Positions 1 through 7,203 of a stretch of 64,000 nucleotides of DNA are shown one piece after another (position 1 is the first letter of the stretch; each line of letters starts with the position of its first letter). Position numbers and translations under genes: made by a program. The notes under the pieces are model-generated. The model saw only the letters and a list, made by a program, of their open reading frames with translations. It did not search any database and had not been told where the DNA came from. Location of the stretch: positions 186,001-250,000 of the forward strand of contig NZ_JAJHNP010000005.1 in the NCBI RefSeq assembly GCF_020819595.1, in the 5' to 3' direction. This DNA comes from Streptomyces barringtoniae. GTDB taxonomy: Bacteria > Actinomycetota > Actinomycetes > Streptomycetales > Streptomycetaceae.

Positions 1-2
1 CG

Positions 3-206
3 GCGCCCACCCTGACCCTGGTCCACCAGGCGCTGCGTGCCGCGAGCGGCCCGGTGTCCGCGGCCGAGGCTGCCGAACTCACCGGCGTCTCCCGCGCCAC
101 GGCCCAGCGCTATCTGTCCTACCTGGTCAAGGAGGGCATGGTCCGCCTGGAGCTCCGGTACGGCGCCGCCGGGCGTCCCGAGCACCTCTATCGCATCGTC
201 TCCTGA
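3..206 (+). CDS. Response regulator, C-terminal fragment (CitB/DcuR-like)
   Basis: Reading frame 3 is open from the window edge to the TGA at 204-206 and gives the last 67 residues of a protein. The peptide looks like a winged-helix output domain: a segment with PVSAAEAAELTGVSRATAQR is a helix-turn-helix, followed by a helix with RYLSYLVKEG and a wing ending in GRPEHLYRIVS. This matches the C-terminus of DcuR/CitB-type two-component response regulators, which control uptake and use of C4-dicarboxylates or citrate. The receiver domain and any kinase lie outside the window. The 3' end overlaps the convergent carboxylesterase gene by 19 bp. Family assignment rests on the C-terminal domain only. 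Confidence 0.65.
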   Translation, partial: APTLTLVHQALRAASGPVSAAEAAELTGVSRATAQRYLSYLVKEGMVRLELRYGAAGRPEHLYRIVS

Positions 207-1735
207 ACGAGCAGCGGCAGCGCCGCGAAGACGTGGTCCCGCCGGAGCAGCCGGGAGGTCTCCTCGGGGTAGGGCGCCACGGACGGCCGTTCGCCGAAGA
301 CCCGGGTGAGGCGTCGCTCCCTGTCATAGCCCGGCCAGCCGGGGTCGCCGTGCGTGGCGAAGGCCGACCACGCGGTGCGGAACGCCGCGGACAGTTCCTC
401 CGCGGCGGGGGAGGGGCGCTCGCCGATCAGCGCGGCCGGCTGCCCGCTGGCGAGGTTGCCGAACACCAGCGGTACGTCGAGGCCGTGGCAGGCGCCGAGG
501 ACACCGCCCATCCCCGGTGCGGGCCAGGCCAGTTCGTACACATGGGCACGGCCGCCGCCGCTGAGCTGGGCCTCCGCGAGATGGAGGCTCGGCATGCGGA
601 ACAGCCAGTCCGAGTGCACCAGTTCGTACAGCTCCTCGGGGCCGGCGGCCGGAAAGCCGGTGCGGTAGCGGTGGGCGCCGTCCGGCCCCGGGGCGAAGGC
701 CTCCAGCGCGGTCGCGGCCTGCTCCTCGGTCACCTGGCCGAGAGCCCCCTCCAGTGCGGTGAACAGCCGCTGCTCCTCACGGGTGTGGCCGACGACGAGG
801 CCGATGTCCCGGCCGGCGCCACGGGCCAGGGCCTGCCACGGAGTGACCGGCAGGACGTCACCGTCGACGACGGGCGAGAAGGGGATCGACCGGAGCGCCG
901 ACGGCCCCCAACGCCCGCCGAACGAAGGCGACTTGGCGGCAACCACGTCGCCCGCGGCGGCCAGCCGCTCCGGTGGCACCGCCGACAGCTCCGCCACGGT
1001 GGGCCGCAGCCCCGGCCCGGCGGCCACGGCGGCGGCGATGTCGGCGGCGAGCTCCGGCGAGAAGAACGTCCCCGGGACGCTCTGCGCGATCGCCCGGTGG
1101 AACAGCCCCACCGCGCGCGGCATGGCCACGAGCGCGGCGATCGACCCGGCCCCCGCCGACTGGCCGAAGACCGTGACCCGGTCCGGATCGCCCCCGAAGG
1201 CTCCGATGGCGTCGCGCACCCACTCCAGCGCCGCCACCTGATCGAGCAGACCCCGGTTGGCGGGCGCTCCGTCGACATGGGCGAAACCCTCCATGCCCAC
1301 GCGGTAGTTGAACGTCACCAGGACCAGGCCGCCCTCCCGTGCGAGCCGGGCCCCGTCGTACTCGGGCAGACCCGAGGCGCCGATGCTGTACGCGCCGCCC
1401 TGGACCCACACCAGGACGGGCAGTGCCGCTCCGGGGGACGGATCGGGCGACCAGACGTTGACCGTCAGCCAGTCGGTGCCCGCGTTCCGCGCCATCGCGT
1501 CCATGCCGAAGTACCCGGCCTGCGGCGGCGGAGGGCCGTACGACACCGCCTCGCGCACGCCGTCCCAGCCGCCGGCCGGCCGGGGCGCGGCGAAACGGAG
1601 CGTGCCCACCGGCGGCGCCGCGAACGGAACGCCCCGGAAGACCGCCACGCCCTGCTCCGTACGGCCGCGCAGCACCCCGGCCGCCGTGCGCACCTCGGGC
1701 TCGAAGCCGGTGGGTCCGGACCCTGCGGTCGTCAT
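188..1735 (-). CDS. Carboxylesterase, type B family
   Basis: About 515 residues, a normal length for an alpha/beta-hydrolase of the COesterase family, which hydrolyses carboxylic esters. Visible landmarks are the N-terminal GVPFAAPPVGTLRF motif, the oxyanion-hole region VWVQGGAYSIG, the nucleophile elbow GQSAGAG, a probable acidic residue in HTREEQRLF, and the catalytic His in ACHGLDVPLVFGN. No signal peptide is evident, so a cytoplasmic enzyme is inferred. The ATG at 1735 sits behind GGGAGGGAAACC; an in-frame GTG lies directly before it. The gene follows the amino-acid permease with an 85-bp gap on the same strand, so the two may be co-transcribed. The substrate cannot be told. Confidence 0.85.
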   Translation of the reverse strand: MTTAGSGPTGFEPEVRTAAGVLRGRTEQGVAVFRGVPFAAPPVGTLRFAAPRPAGGWDGVREAVSYGPPPPQAGYFGMDAMARNAGTDWLTVNVWSPDPSPGAALPVLVWVQGGAYSIGASGLPEYDGARLAREGGLVLVTFNYRVGMEGFAHVDGAPANRGLLDQVAALEWVRDAIGAFGGDPDRVTVFGQSAGAGSIAALVAMPRAVGLFHRAIAQSVPGTFFSPELAADIAAAVAAGPGLRPTVAELSAVPPERLAAAGDVVAAKSPSFGGRWGPSALRSIPFSPVVDGDVLPVTPWQALARGAGRDIGLVVGHTREEQRLFTALEGALGQVTEEQAATALEAFAPGPDGAHRYRTGFPAAGPEELYELVHSDWLFRMPSLHLAEAQLSGGGRAHVYELAWPAPGMGGVLGACHGLDVPLVFGNLASGQPAALIGERPSPAAEELSAAFRTAWSAFATHGDPGWPGYDRERRLTRVFGERPSVAPYPEETSRLLRRDHVFAALPLLVQETMR

Positions 1736-1820
1736 CACGGTTTCCCTCCCGGACCGGCACGGCGGTCGCATGACCGACGCCGGGCATCATCCCGCCGGGT
1801 CACCGTGAGCGGCCAGCGAA

Positions 1821-3257
1821 TTACGGGGTGCCGGTCCCCGCCGGCTTCCGCTGCCGCCGCGCCGCCATCACCGCGTAGACCAGGATCCCGACGAACAGGA
1901 ACAGCACGCCCTGGTACACCGCCGCGTAGCCGGCGCCCGCCATCAGCCAGACGGAGAAGGCGGCCGCGACCGCGGTGATCACCGAGTCCCGCACCAGCCG
2001 CGCCCGGTCCACCGACCTGCCGGAGACCAGGTGGAAGAGCTGCGCCGCCGTCGCCAGCAGGTACGGCACGGTCGCGGTGAACGTGGTGACGAGGACCAGG
2101 ACGTCGAAGACCTTCGCCGAGCCCGACAGGTAGTTGTACGCCGTGAGCAGGGAGGACAGCACGACCGTGACGCCGACGCCCACCGTCGGCACACCTCGGC
2201 GGCGGCGCGCGAAGGCCGCCGGGAACAGGCCGTCCCTGGCCGCGGCGTACGGGGTCTGCGCGCTCAGCAGCGTCCAGCCGTTGAGGCAGCCGGTCATCGA
2301 CACCAGCGCCGCCAGCGCCACCGCCGTACCGCCCCAGCGGCCCCCGAACATCGTGTTCACGGCGTCGGAGAAGGGGGCCGTGGAGGCCATCAGCCGGTTG
2401 TGCGCGACCGTGCCGAAGACGGACAGCGTGCCCAGCAGATAGACCAGCGCGGCGCCCGCGGTGCCGATCACGGTGGCGCGCCCCACGTTGCGTCGGGCGT
2501 TCCTGACCTCGCCGGCGCTGACGGCGGCGGACTCCACCCCGAGGTAGGAGAAGAGCAGCAGGGCGGCGGAGGCGGAGACGGCACCTACGGCGCTGTGACC
2601 GCTGGCGTTGAACGGACCGAGCCGGGAGGGGTCGAAGAAGAACAGGCCGCCGACCGCGACGAGCAGCAGCGGCACGAACTTCAGGACCGTCGACACCAGC
2701 TGGACCGCGCCCACGTACCGGGTGCCGGCGAAGTTGGCGAGGGCCGGCAGCCACTGCAGGGCGAGGGCGGCCAGGCACGCGGTCCACTTGTGCTGGTTGA
2801 CCGGGATCAGCACGTCCAGGTAGCCGACGGCGGCGACGGCGAGCGCCGCGTTCGACACCCAGGTGGTGATCCAGTACGCCCATGCGGCGAGGAATCCGGC
2901 GAAGTCACCGAAGGCCTCGCGGGTGTAGACATAGGGGCCGCCGGTACGGGGGTCGCGCGCGGCCAGCCGGCCGAAGACCAGCGCGAGCGCGATGGCTCCC
3001 ACGGTCAGCACACCGAAGGCGATCAGGCTGACCCAGCCGTACGGGGCGATGGAGGCGGGGAGCAGGAAGATGCCGCCGCCGATGATGTTGCCCATGACCA
3101 GCGCGGTCGCGACCGGCAGGCCGAAGCGGCGGGCATGCTTGCTGGTGGTGCCGTGGGCGTCGGCGACGCCGGTGGTGTCGCGAAGGTCTCCGACGACGGC
3201 CGTGAGGTCCTCGGAAGGGGCCGGAGCCGGCTGCGGGGCGGTTCCGGTGACGTGCAT
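1821..3257 (-). CDS. APC-family amino acid permease (basic amino acid/polyamine type)
   Basis: 478 residues with about 12 hydrophobic segments. The first transmembrane segment carries VMGNIIGGGIFLLPAS, the GxG-type substrate loop of the APC superfamily; with the following PYGWVSL and TGGPYVYTREAFG motifs it resembles the AdiC/PotE group of basic amino acid or polyamine carriers. The Met at 3257 is chosen because the longer frame upstream (to 3485) has no membrane or conserved character and AGAGG lies upstream of this start; an in-frame ATG at 3275 is possible. The gene precedes the carboxylesterase on the minus strand. Exchange versus uptake and the exact substrate cannot be read from the sequence. 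Confidence 0.8.
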   Translation of the reverse strand: MHVTGTAPQPAPAPSEDLTAVVGDLRDTTGVADAHGTTSKHARRFGLPVATALVMGNIIGGGIFLLPASIAPYGWVSLIAFGVLTVGAIALALVFGRLAARDPRTGGPYVYTREAFGDFAGFLAAWAYWITTWVSNAALAVAAVGYLDVLIPVNQHKWTACLAALALQWLPALANFAGTRYVGAVQLVSTVLKFVPLLLVAVGGLFFFDPSRLGPFNASGHSAVGAVSASAALLLFSYLGVESAAVSAGEVRNARRNVGRATVIGTAGAALVYLLGTLSVFGTVAHNRLMASTAPFSDAVNTMFGGRWGGTAVALAALVSMTGCLNGWTLLSAQTPYAAARDGLFPAAFARRRRGVPTVGVGVTVVLSSLLTAYNYLSGSAKVFDVLVLVTTFTATVPYLLATAAQLFHLVSGRSVDRARLVRDSVITAVAAAFSVWLMAGAGYAAVYQGVLFLFVGILVYAVMAARRQRKPAGTGTP

Positions 3258-3499
3258 GGGTGGTGCGCCTCTCATCGAACTGATGTCCCAGGATCGCCGG
3301 GCGCTGCCATGGTCCGGTATGCCCTTGCCCGCCGCAAAATCGCCGGTTCTTGTGCCGTCCGGAGCGGCTGGTGGTGGAAAAAGTGCACTGATGCGGCGTC
3401 TGCACCGTGAGATATTCGGCGCCTCGGACCCGCGGGGAGCGGCACGGCTGCGATGATCTGACGGCATGAGAACGGAAGAGGCCACCCCGGCGGCCGAGC

Positions 3500-3727
3500 G
3501 TGTCCTGTGCGTGGAGTCGCGACGAGTGCTGCTTCCCGGCGGCCGACGAGGGCGACGCCACCTGGGTCACGGTCATGGTCGTCGCCGTGACCCAGCAGTT
3601 CGGCAAGCCCTTCGACGGCATCCCGCGCGGATGGAAGACACTTGCCCTGCTGCGGTTCGAGCCGGAGGTGCCGGCCCTGATCAGCGACCTGCCCACGGCG
3701 TCCGGCTGGTACGACGACAGGGCCTAG
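3500..3727 (+). CDS. Small hypothetical protein, possibly a 5'-truncated gene
   Basis: A 75-residue frame with a GTG start and strong GC bias at third codon positions, which supports coding. The product contains GDATWVTVMVVAVTQQFGKP and ends SGWYDDRA. I do not recognise it. A neighbouring frame starting with ATG at 3466 (MRTEEATPAAER) has a better start site, so the original protein may have begun there and lost frame near 3505. It runs convergently into the GntR-family gene and overlaps its stop codon by 4 bp. Confidence 0.4.
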   Translation: MSCAWSRDECCFPAADEGDATWVTVMVVAVTQQFGKPFDGIPRGWKTLALLRFEPEVPALISDLPTASGWYDDRA

Positions 3728-4413
3728 GCCTCGCCGTCGGCCCACAGGCTGCGCACATGGCCCAGATGCCGGGTCATGATCGCGTGGACGGCCTTCTCGT
3801 CCCGTTCCAGCAGGGCGTCGAGGAGTTCCAGGTGCTCCTCGGCCGAGGCGAGCAGCCGGCCGGCCTCCACCAGGGCCGTCAGGCCGTAGAGGCGGGAGCG
3901 TTTGCGCAGGTCGGCGACCACCTCGACCAGGTGGGCGTTGCCCGCGAGGGCGAGCAGGCCGAGGTGGAAGCGCGTGTCGGCCTCCACATAGGCGATCAGG
4001 TCGCCCGCCACCGCCGCCGTGACGATCTCACGGGCCGCCGGGCGCAGCGCCTCCAGCGAGACGCGGTCGGCGGTGCGGGCCAGTGCGGCGACGGTCGGGA
4101 TCTCGATCAGGGCGCGGATGTGCGTGTACTCGTCCAGCTGCTCGTCGGAGACGGCCGTGACCCGGAAGCCCTTGTTGGGCACGGTGTCGACCAGGCCCTC
4201 CTTGGCCAGGTCCAGCATCGCCTCCCGCACCGGCGTCGCCGAGACGCCGAAGCGGGCGGCGAGCGAGGGCGCGGAGTAGACCTCGCCCGGCCGCAGCTCG
4301 CCGGCGATCAGCGCGGCGCGCAGCGCGTCGGCGACCCGCTCGCGGTAGCTGCTGCGCCGGCCGCCCAGCCGGGGGAGCGCGGGCATCTGCGTGCCTCGCG
4401 TGTTCGGTGCCAT
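3724..4413 (-). CDS. GntR-family transcriptional regulator with FCD domain
   Basis: About 229 residues. The N-terminal winged helix has YRERVADALRAALIAGEL, then LAARFGVSATPVREAMLDLA, the classic GntR recognition motif; the rest is an all-helical FCD ligand-binding domain (FadR subfamily) with the conserved DTRFH and H-containing metal/ligand helices. FCD regulators usually sense small carboxylates or amino-acid-derived acids. It lies just downstream of the decayed DapA/racemase gene, the usual position for a hydroxyproline-operon repressor, so that was probably its original target. Start is uncertain: ATG at 4413, GTG at 4425 and ATG at 4386 are in frame and none has a strong ribosome site. 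Confidence 0.8.
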   Translation of the reverse strand: MAPNTRGTQMPALPRLGGRRSSYRERVADALRAALIAGELRPGEVYSAPSLAARFGVSATPVREAMLDLAKEGLVDTVPNKGFRVTAVSDEQLDEYTHIRALIEIPTVAALARTADRVSLEALRPAAREIVTAAVAGDLIAYVEADTRFHLGLLALAGNAHLVEVVADLRKRSRLYGLTALVEAGRLLASAEEHLELLDALLERDEKAVHAIMTRHLGHVRSLWADGEA

Positions 4414-4432
4414 GTCACGCGTCACCGGGTGA

Positions 4433-4454
4433 GTCTAGAGGACGTCTAGAGGAC
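4433..4454. repeat. Tandem 11-bp duplication containing TCTAGA palindromes
   Basis: The sequence GTCTAGAGGAC occurs twice head to tail just upstream of the GntR gene, each copy holding a TCTAGA palindrome. The duplication gives the degraded upstream gene two in-phase-shifted TAG stops 11 bp apart. It could be a simple slippage duplication at a deletion-prone site or a regulator-binding region. Confidence 0.5.
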
Positions 4455-5373
4455 GAATCCCTCCGGGAAGGGGTCGGTGGGGTCCAGGAGGCACTGGGCG
4501 GTGCCGGTGATCCACGCGCGGCCGGTGAAGCTGGGCAGGACCGCCGGGCGGCCCGCGACCTCCGCCGTACCGGCCGACGACGTCCATGGGCAGTTTGATC
4601 GCCTGCACGAACTCCACCCGGGAGTCCCAGCGCAGCAGGGGATGGAGCTGCCGGTACGGGGGGAGCGCGGCGGTGAGGTCCCCGGCCACCGCGGCGCGGT
4701 ACAGCTCCGCCGAGGCCCGGGGGAGCGCGTTCGGGTAACCGGCCACCCAGCCCTTGGCGCCCGCCACCGCCAGCTCGAGCAGGACGTCGTCGGCGCCGGT
4801 CAACAGGTCCGATTCCGGGGCGAGTTCGGCGATGCGGCAGGCGCGGCGCACGTCACCGGAGAACCCCTTGACGCCGTGGATGTGGCCCTCGCCGTGCAGT
4901 CGGGCGAGGAGCTCGGGCACCAGGTCGACCCTGGTGTCGACCGGGTTGTTGTACGCCACCACCGGCAGGCCCGCGCCGGCCACCTCGGCGTAGTGGGCGA
5001 GGACGGAACGTTCGTCGGCGCGGTAGGCATTGGGCGGCAGCGCATCACCGAGGCGCAGCCGGCCTCGCCCGCCTGCTCGGCCCAGCGCCGGGCCTCGGCC
5101 GAGCCGTACGCGGCGACGCCCGGCATCACCCGCTCGCCGCCGATCGCCGCCACGGCCGTCTCCACCACCCGGGCGCGCTCGTCGGCGGTGAGCACCTGGT
5201 ACTCGCCGAGCGAGCCGTTCGGTACGACGCCGTCACAGCCGTTCGCCACCAGCCAGGCGCAGTGCTCGGCATAGGTCGTGGTCGACCGAGAGGTCGTCGC
5301 GCAGCGGGAGGGCGGTGGCGACGAGGACGCCGCGCCAGGGGCGGTCCGGTGAGTGGGCCGGAGAGTGGATCAT
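4446..5373 (-). pseudogene. Degenerate DapA-family gene joined to a proline-racemase-family tail
   Basis: Three frames must be joined to read a protein. It starts at ATG 5373 (MIHSPAHSPDRPWRGVLVAT), shifts near 5275 into YAEHCAWLVANGCDGVVPNG, shifts again near 5040 into PPNAYRADERSVLAHYAE, and continues through YNNPVDTR and GVKGFSGD (Schiff-base Lys region) to MDVVGRYGG. This is the DapA/N-acetylneuraminate-lyase fold of the group that deaminates 1-pyrroline-4-hydroxy-2-carboxylate. Directly after RYGG, a third frame gives EVAGRPAVLPSFTGRAWITG and a tail ending DPFPEGFVL, the C-terminus of proline racemase/hydroxyproline epimerase. The sequence therefore records at least two frameshifts and a deletion that fused two neighbouring hydroxyproline-pathway genes. 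A functional product is very unlikely. Confidence 0.8.
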
Positions 5374-5420
5374 TGCGGGATCCCCCATCCAATGAGGTGT
5401 GACATGGTACTGAGTGGGAT

Positions 5421-5436
5421 GACCTGTGGACAGGTC
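5421..5436. promoter_or_regulatory. Palindrome GACCTGT-GG-ACAGGTC, candidate operator
   Basis: Two perfect 7-bp arms separated by GG lie 48 bp upstream of the start of the degenerate DapA-family gene. Size and place fit a GntR/FCD operator. Binding is inferred only. Confidence 0.35.
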
Positions 5437-5497
5437 TCGGTGCGGGTGCCTCGGACGCTGTCGGCCGGTCACACACGTCCCAGGCGTGGACGCCCCC

Positions 5498-5543
5498 TTG
5501 ACGTCGCCGGATGCCGGGTCGACACTCCAGGATAGGAATCCTA
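5498..5543 (+). promoter_or_regulatory. Putative promoter of the first leader-peptide unit
   Basis: TTGACG (5498-5503) is followed after 17 bp by GACACT (5521-5526), a plausible pair of -35/-10 elements. The palindrome TAGGAATCCTA (5533-5543) covers the expected transcription start and could be an operator. It is 15 bp upstream of the leader start codon. Confidence 0.35.
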
Positions 5544-5558
5544 GTGAACAGGTAGGGA

Positions 5559-5684
5559 ATGATGACGCGCCTCGACACGGTCACCGGCCTCGCGGGCCGT
5601 ACGCCGTTGCGCGCGCCCCTGCTCACCTCCCGCCGGCACATCGACCTGTTGCGCATCTGCAGCGCGATCAGCCGCTGCCGCTGA
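5559..5684 (+). CDS. Putative leader peptide 1 (sulfur-type)
   Basis: A 41-codon frame, ATG ATG start preceded by AGGTAGGG, ends at TGA 5682. Its C-terminus SRRHIDLLRICSAISRCR matches the short ORFs commonly annotated as 'putative leader peptide' ahead of sulfur genes in Streptomyces, with the pattern RxHIDLxRxxSAxxR and Cys near the end. It lies 76 bp before the GST-like gene. Such uORFs are thought to tune the downstream gene by ribosome stalling or termination when cysteine is short; that role is inferred here from its likeness and position. Two relatives are found at 6872 and 10211. Confidence 0.7.
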   Translation: MMTRLDTVTGLAGRTPLRAPLLTSRRHIDLLRICSAISRCR

Positions 5685-5760
5685 GCCGGGGCCCTCGCGC
5701 CACCGGCCGGCGCCCGCTCGTCGCCGCGCACGTCCGTACGTCCATCATCCGGGGAGACGC

Positions 5761-6648
5761 ATGTCCATCACTCCGCTCGCCGCCGTCCCGCCCGTCCATC
5801 GTGCCGCGCCCGTCTTCCGGGGCCGGATCGGCCGGGACGCGCGCAGTGGCCACTACGCCGTGCCGCACCGCTACCGGCTCCATCTGTCGACCGCCTGCCC
5901 CGACGGGCTCCGCCTGGCCGTCGGCCACAGCCTCCTCGGGCTGGACGGCAGTTGTCCGGTCACGGTCCTGCCCGCCGTACCGGACTGTCCCGGCGGCGGC
6001 CACTCCGCGCTGCGCCCGCTGTACGAGGCGAGCGCCCACCACTACACCGGCCCGGCCCTCGCGCCCGTGCTCAGCGACGACTGGTCCGGACGGATCGTCA
6101 GCACCCGTGCCCGCGACATCCTGCGCGACCTCGACCGCTTCCCGCGCGAGGGTCGCGCCGCCCTGTACCCGTGCGGTCAGGAGTCCGTCATCGAGGCCGT
6201 CGAGCGGATGTGCGCCGAGGGCATCGAGGAGGCCGCGCAGCGCGCCGGGCAGGCCGGCGCCGACCCCGTCGAGCGGGCCGCCGCCCTGGACGTGCTCCTG
6301 GACACCCTGGGCCGGCTGGAGAGCCGGCTGGCCGCTGAGGCGTACCTGGTCGACGACCGGCTCACCGCGGCCGACATCGAACTGTGGGTCGCCCTGGTGC
6401 AGCTGGACACCGTCCACCGCTGCCATCTGGACGCCTCCGCCGTCCACCGCATCGCGGACCACCGCGCCCTGTGGGCCCACGCCCGCCGCCTGGCCGCCCA
6501 CCCCGCGTTCGGCCGCCATCTCGACCTCGACGGCATCTCCCGCCGCCACCACGGCCGTTGCCAGGGCCTGGAGGCAGCCGGGGCCGCCGTCCAGATCCTG
6601 GACTGGGCGGGCCACGCCGCGGACGCCGAGGACACTTCCCGCAGGTGA
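5761..6648 (+). CDS. Glutathione S-transferase C-terminal-domain protein (YqjG/ECM4-like)
   Basis: 295 residues. The second half is a GST all-helical C-terminal domain with LAAEAYLVDDRLTAADIELW and LWAHARRLAAHPAFGRH, as in S-glutathionyl-hydroquinone reductases (Xi class). The N-terminal half should hold the thioredoxin fold, but the usual CPWAHR active-site motif is absent; the nearest match is STACPDGLRLAVG, so the Cys is kept without the Trp-Ala. ATG 5761 follows GGGGAGA. Streptomyces make mycothiol, not glutathione, so the thiol partner is unknown. Its place behind a sulfur-type leader peptide and next to sulfur transport and monooxygenase genes suggests release or handling of organosulfur compounds. 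Confidence 0.75.
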   Translation: MSITPLAAVPPVHRAAPVFRGRIGRDARSGHYAVPHRYRLHLSTACPDGLRLAVGHSLLGLDGSCPVTVLPAVPDCPGGGHSALRPLYEASAHHYTGPALAPVLSDDWSGRIVSTRARDILRDLDRFPREGRAALYPCGQESVIEAVERMCAEGIEEAAQRAGQAGADPVERAAALDVLLDTLGRLESRLAAEAYLVDDRLTAADIELWVALVQLDTVHRCHLDASAVHRIADHRALWAHARRLAAHPAFGRHLDLDGISRRHHGRCQGLEAAGAAVQILDWAGHAADAEDTSRR

Positions 6649-6684
6649 GAAACGGTCGGGCGACGTCCACCACTCGGACGGCCG

Positions 6685-6714
6685 TTGACATCCGAAGGGA
6701 CAACTGCCTTACTT
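6685..6714 (+). promoter_or_regulatory. Promoter ahead of the SAM-IV riboswitch
   Basis: A consensus TTGACA (6685-6690) is followed after 18 bp by TTACTT (6709-6714). The predicted start near 6721 falls right at the 5' edge of the riboswitch aptamer, which supports the assignment. Confidence 0.5.
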
Positions 6715-6725
6715 GCGGCTCAGAA

Positions 6726-6840
6726 CGGTCATGAGCGTCAGCGCCAAGCCCTGGCTTGCTGACCGGCAACCCTCGCATCGCGGTGGGGTGCCCCAGGTGA
6801 CGACCGGACCGGAATGGCGCTTTCGGTAAGCGCGAGGGCC
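6726..6840 (+). ncRNA. SAM-IV riboswitch
   Basis: The segment beginning GGTCATGAGCGTCAGCGCC contains the hallmarks of the actinobacterial SAM-IV aptamer: AAGCCCTGGCTTGCTGACCG, then GGCAACCCTC, then CGGTGGGGTGCCCCAGGTGA, with an outer stem pairing GGTC at the 5' end with GACC about 80 nt later and a downstream GGTAAGCGCGAGG segment. SAM-IV elements bind S-adenosylmethionine and repress sulfur/methionine genes when SAM is plentiful. It is followed by leader peptide 2 and the ABC transporter operon, so methionine or cystine import is probably the controlled function. The 3' boundary, which includes the expression platform, is approximate. Confidence 0.85.
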
Positions 6841-6871
6841 CCGCGGGGCCGGAACAGTGACAGGTGACGCC

Positions 6872-7021
6872 ATGTACGCAGCTCCCAGGACGGCCGTGAG
6901 CCGCCCCCAGGGCTGCGTACGGTCGTACGCCGGGCTCCTCGTCGCCGACCGCGCCGTCGATCTGCTCCGCGTCCACAGCGCGCTGTGTACCGCACCGGGC
7001 TCTGCCCGCCGCCGGGGCTGA
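6872..7021 (+). CDS. Putative leader peptide 2 (sulfur-type)
   Basis: A 49-codon frame, ATG 6872 behind AGGTGA, ends at TGA 7019. The core DRAVDLLRVHSALC aligns with leader 1 (RRHIDLLRICSA) and leader 3 (RPHIDLQRVSAALCRH). It lies between the SAM-IV riboswitch and the ABC permease, leaving 182 bp before the transporter start, enough for a terminator/antiterminator switch; a small GCACAC/GTGTGC hairpin is visible at 7061-7082. This gives the operon two stacked sulfur-related control elements: a SAM sensor and a translated leader. Confidence 0.6.
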   Translation: MYAAPRTAVSRPQGCVRSYAGLLVADRAVDLLRVHSALCTAPGSARRRG

Positions 7022-7203
7022 CGTCTCCTTCCAGCCCCCGCTCCAGCCCCGCGTCCTGACGCACACTGCCCGGCCGGTGTGCCGCCGCCCGCCCAGCCCC
7101 CTCTTCTCGCGCGCTGCCGTGCGCCGCCTCGTGCCGTAGTGCCGTGGCGGTGCCCGCTCCCGTGCGCCGCGACCGGGGGTGTCCGACTCCGCCGGAGCCC
7201 GCC

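Noticed and set aside
233..1978. A 581-aa plus-strand frame opposite the carboxylesterase
   Set aside because: Antisense shadow of a gene with an intact catalytic triad.
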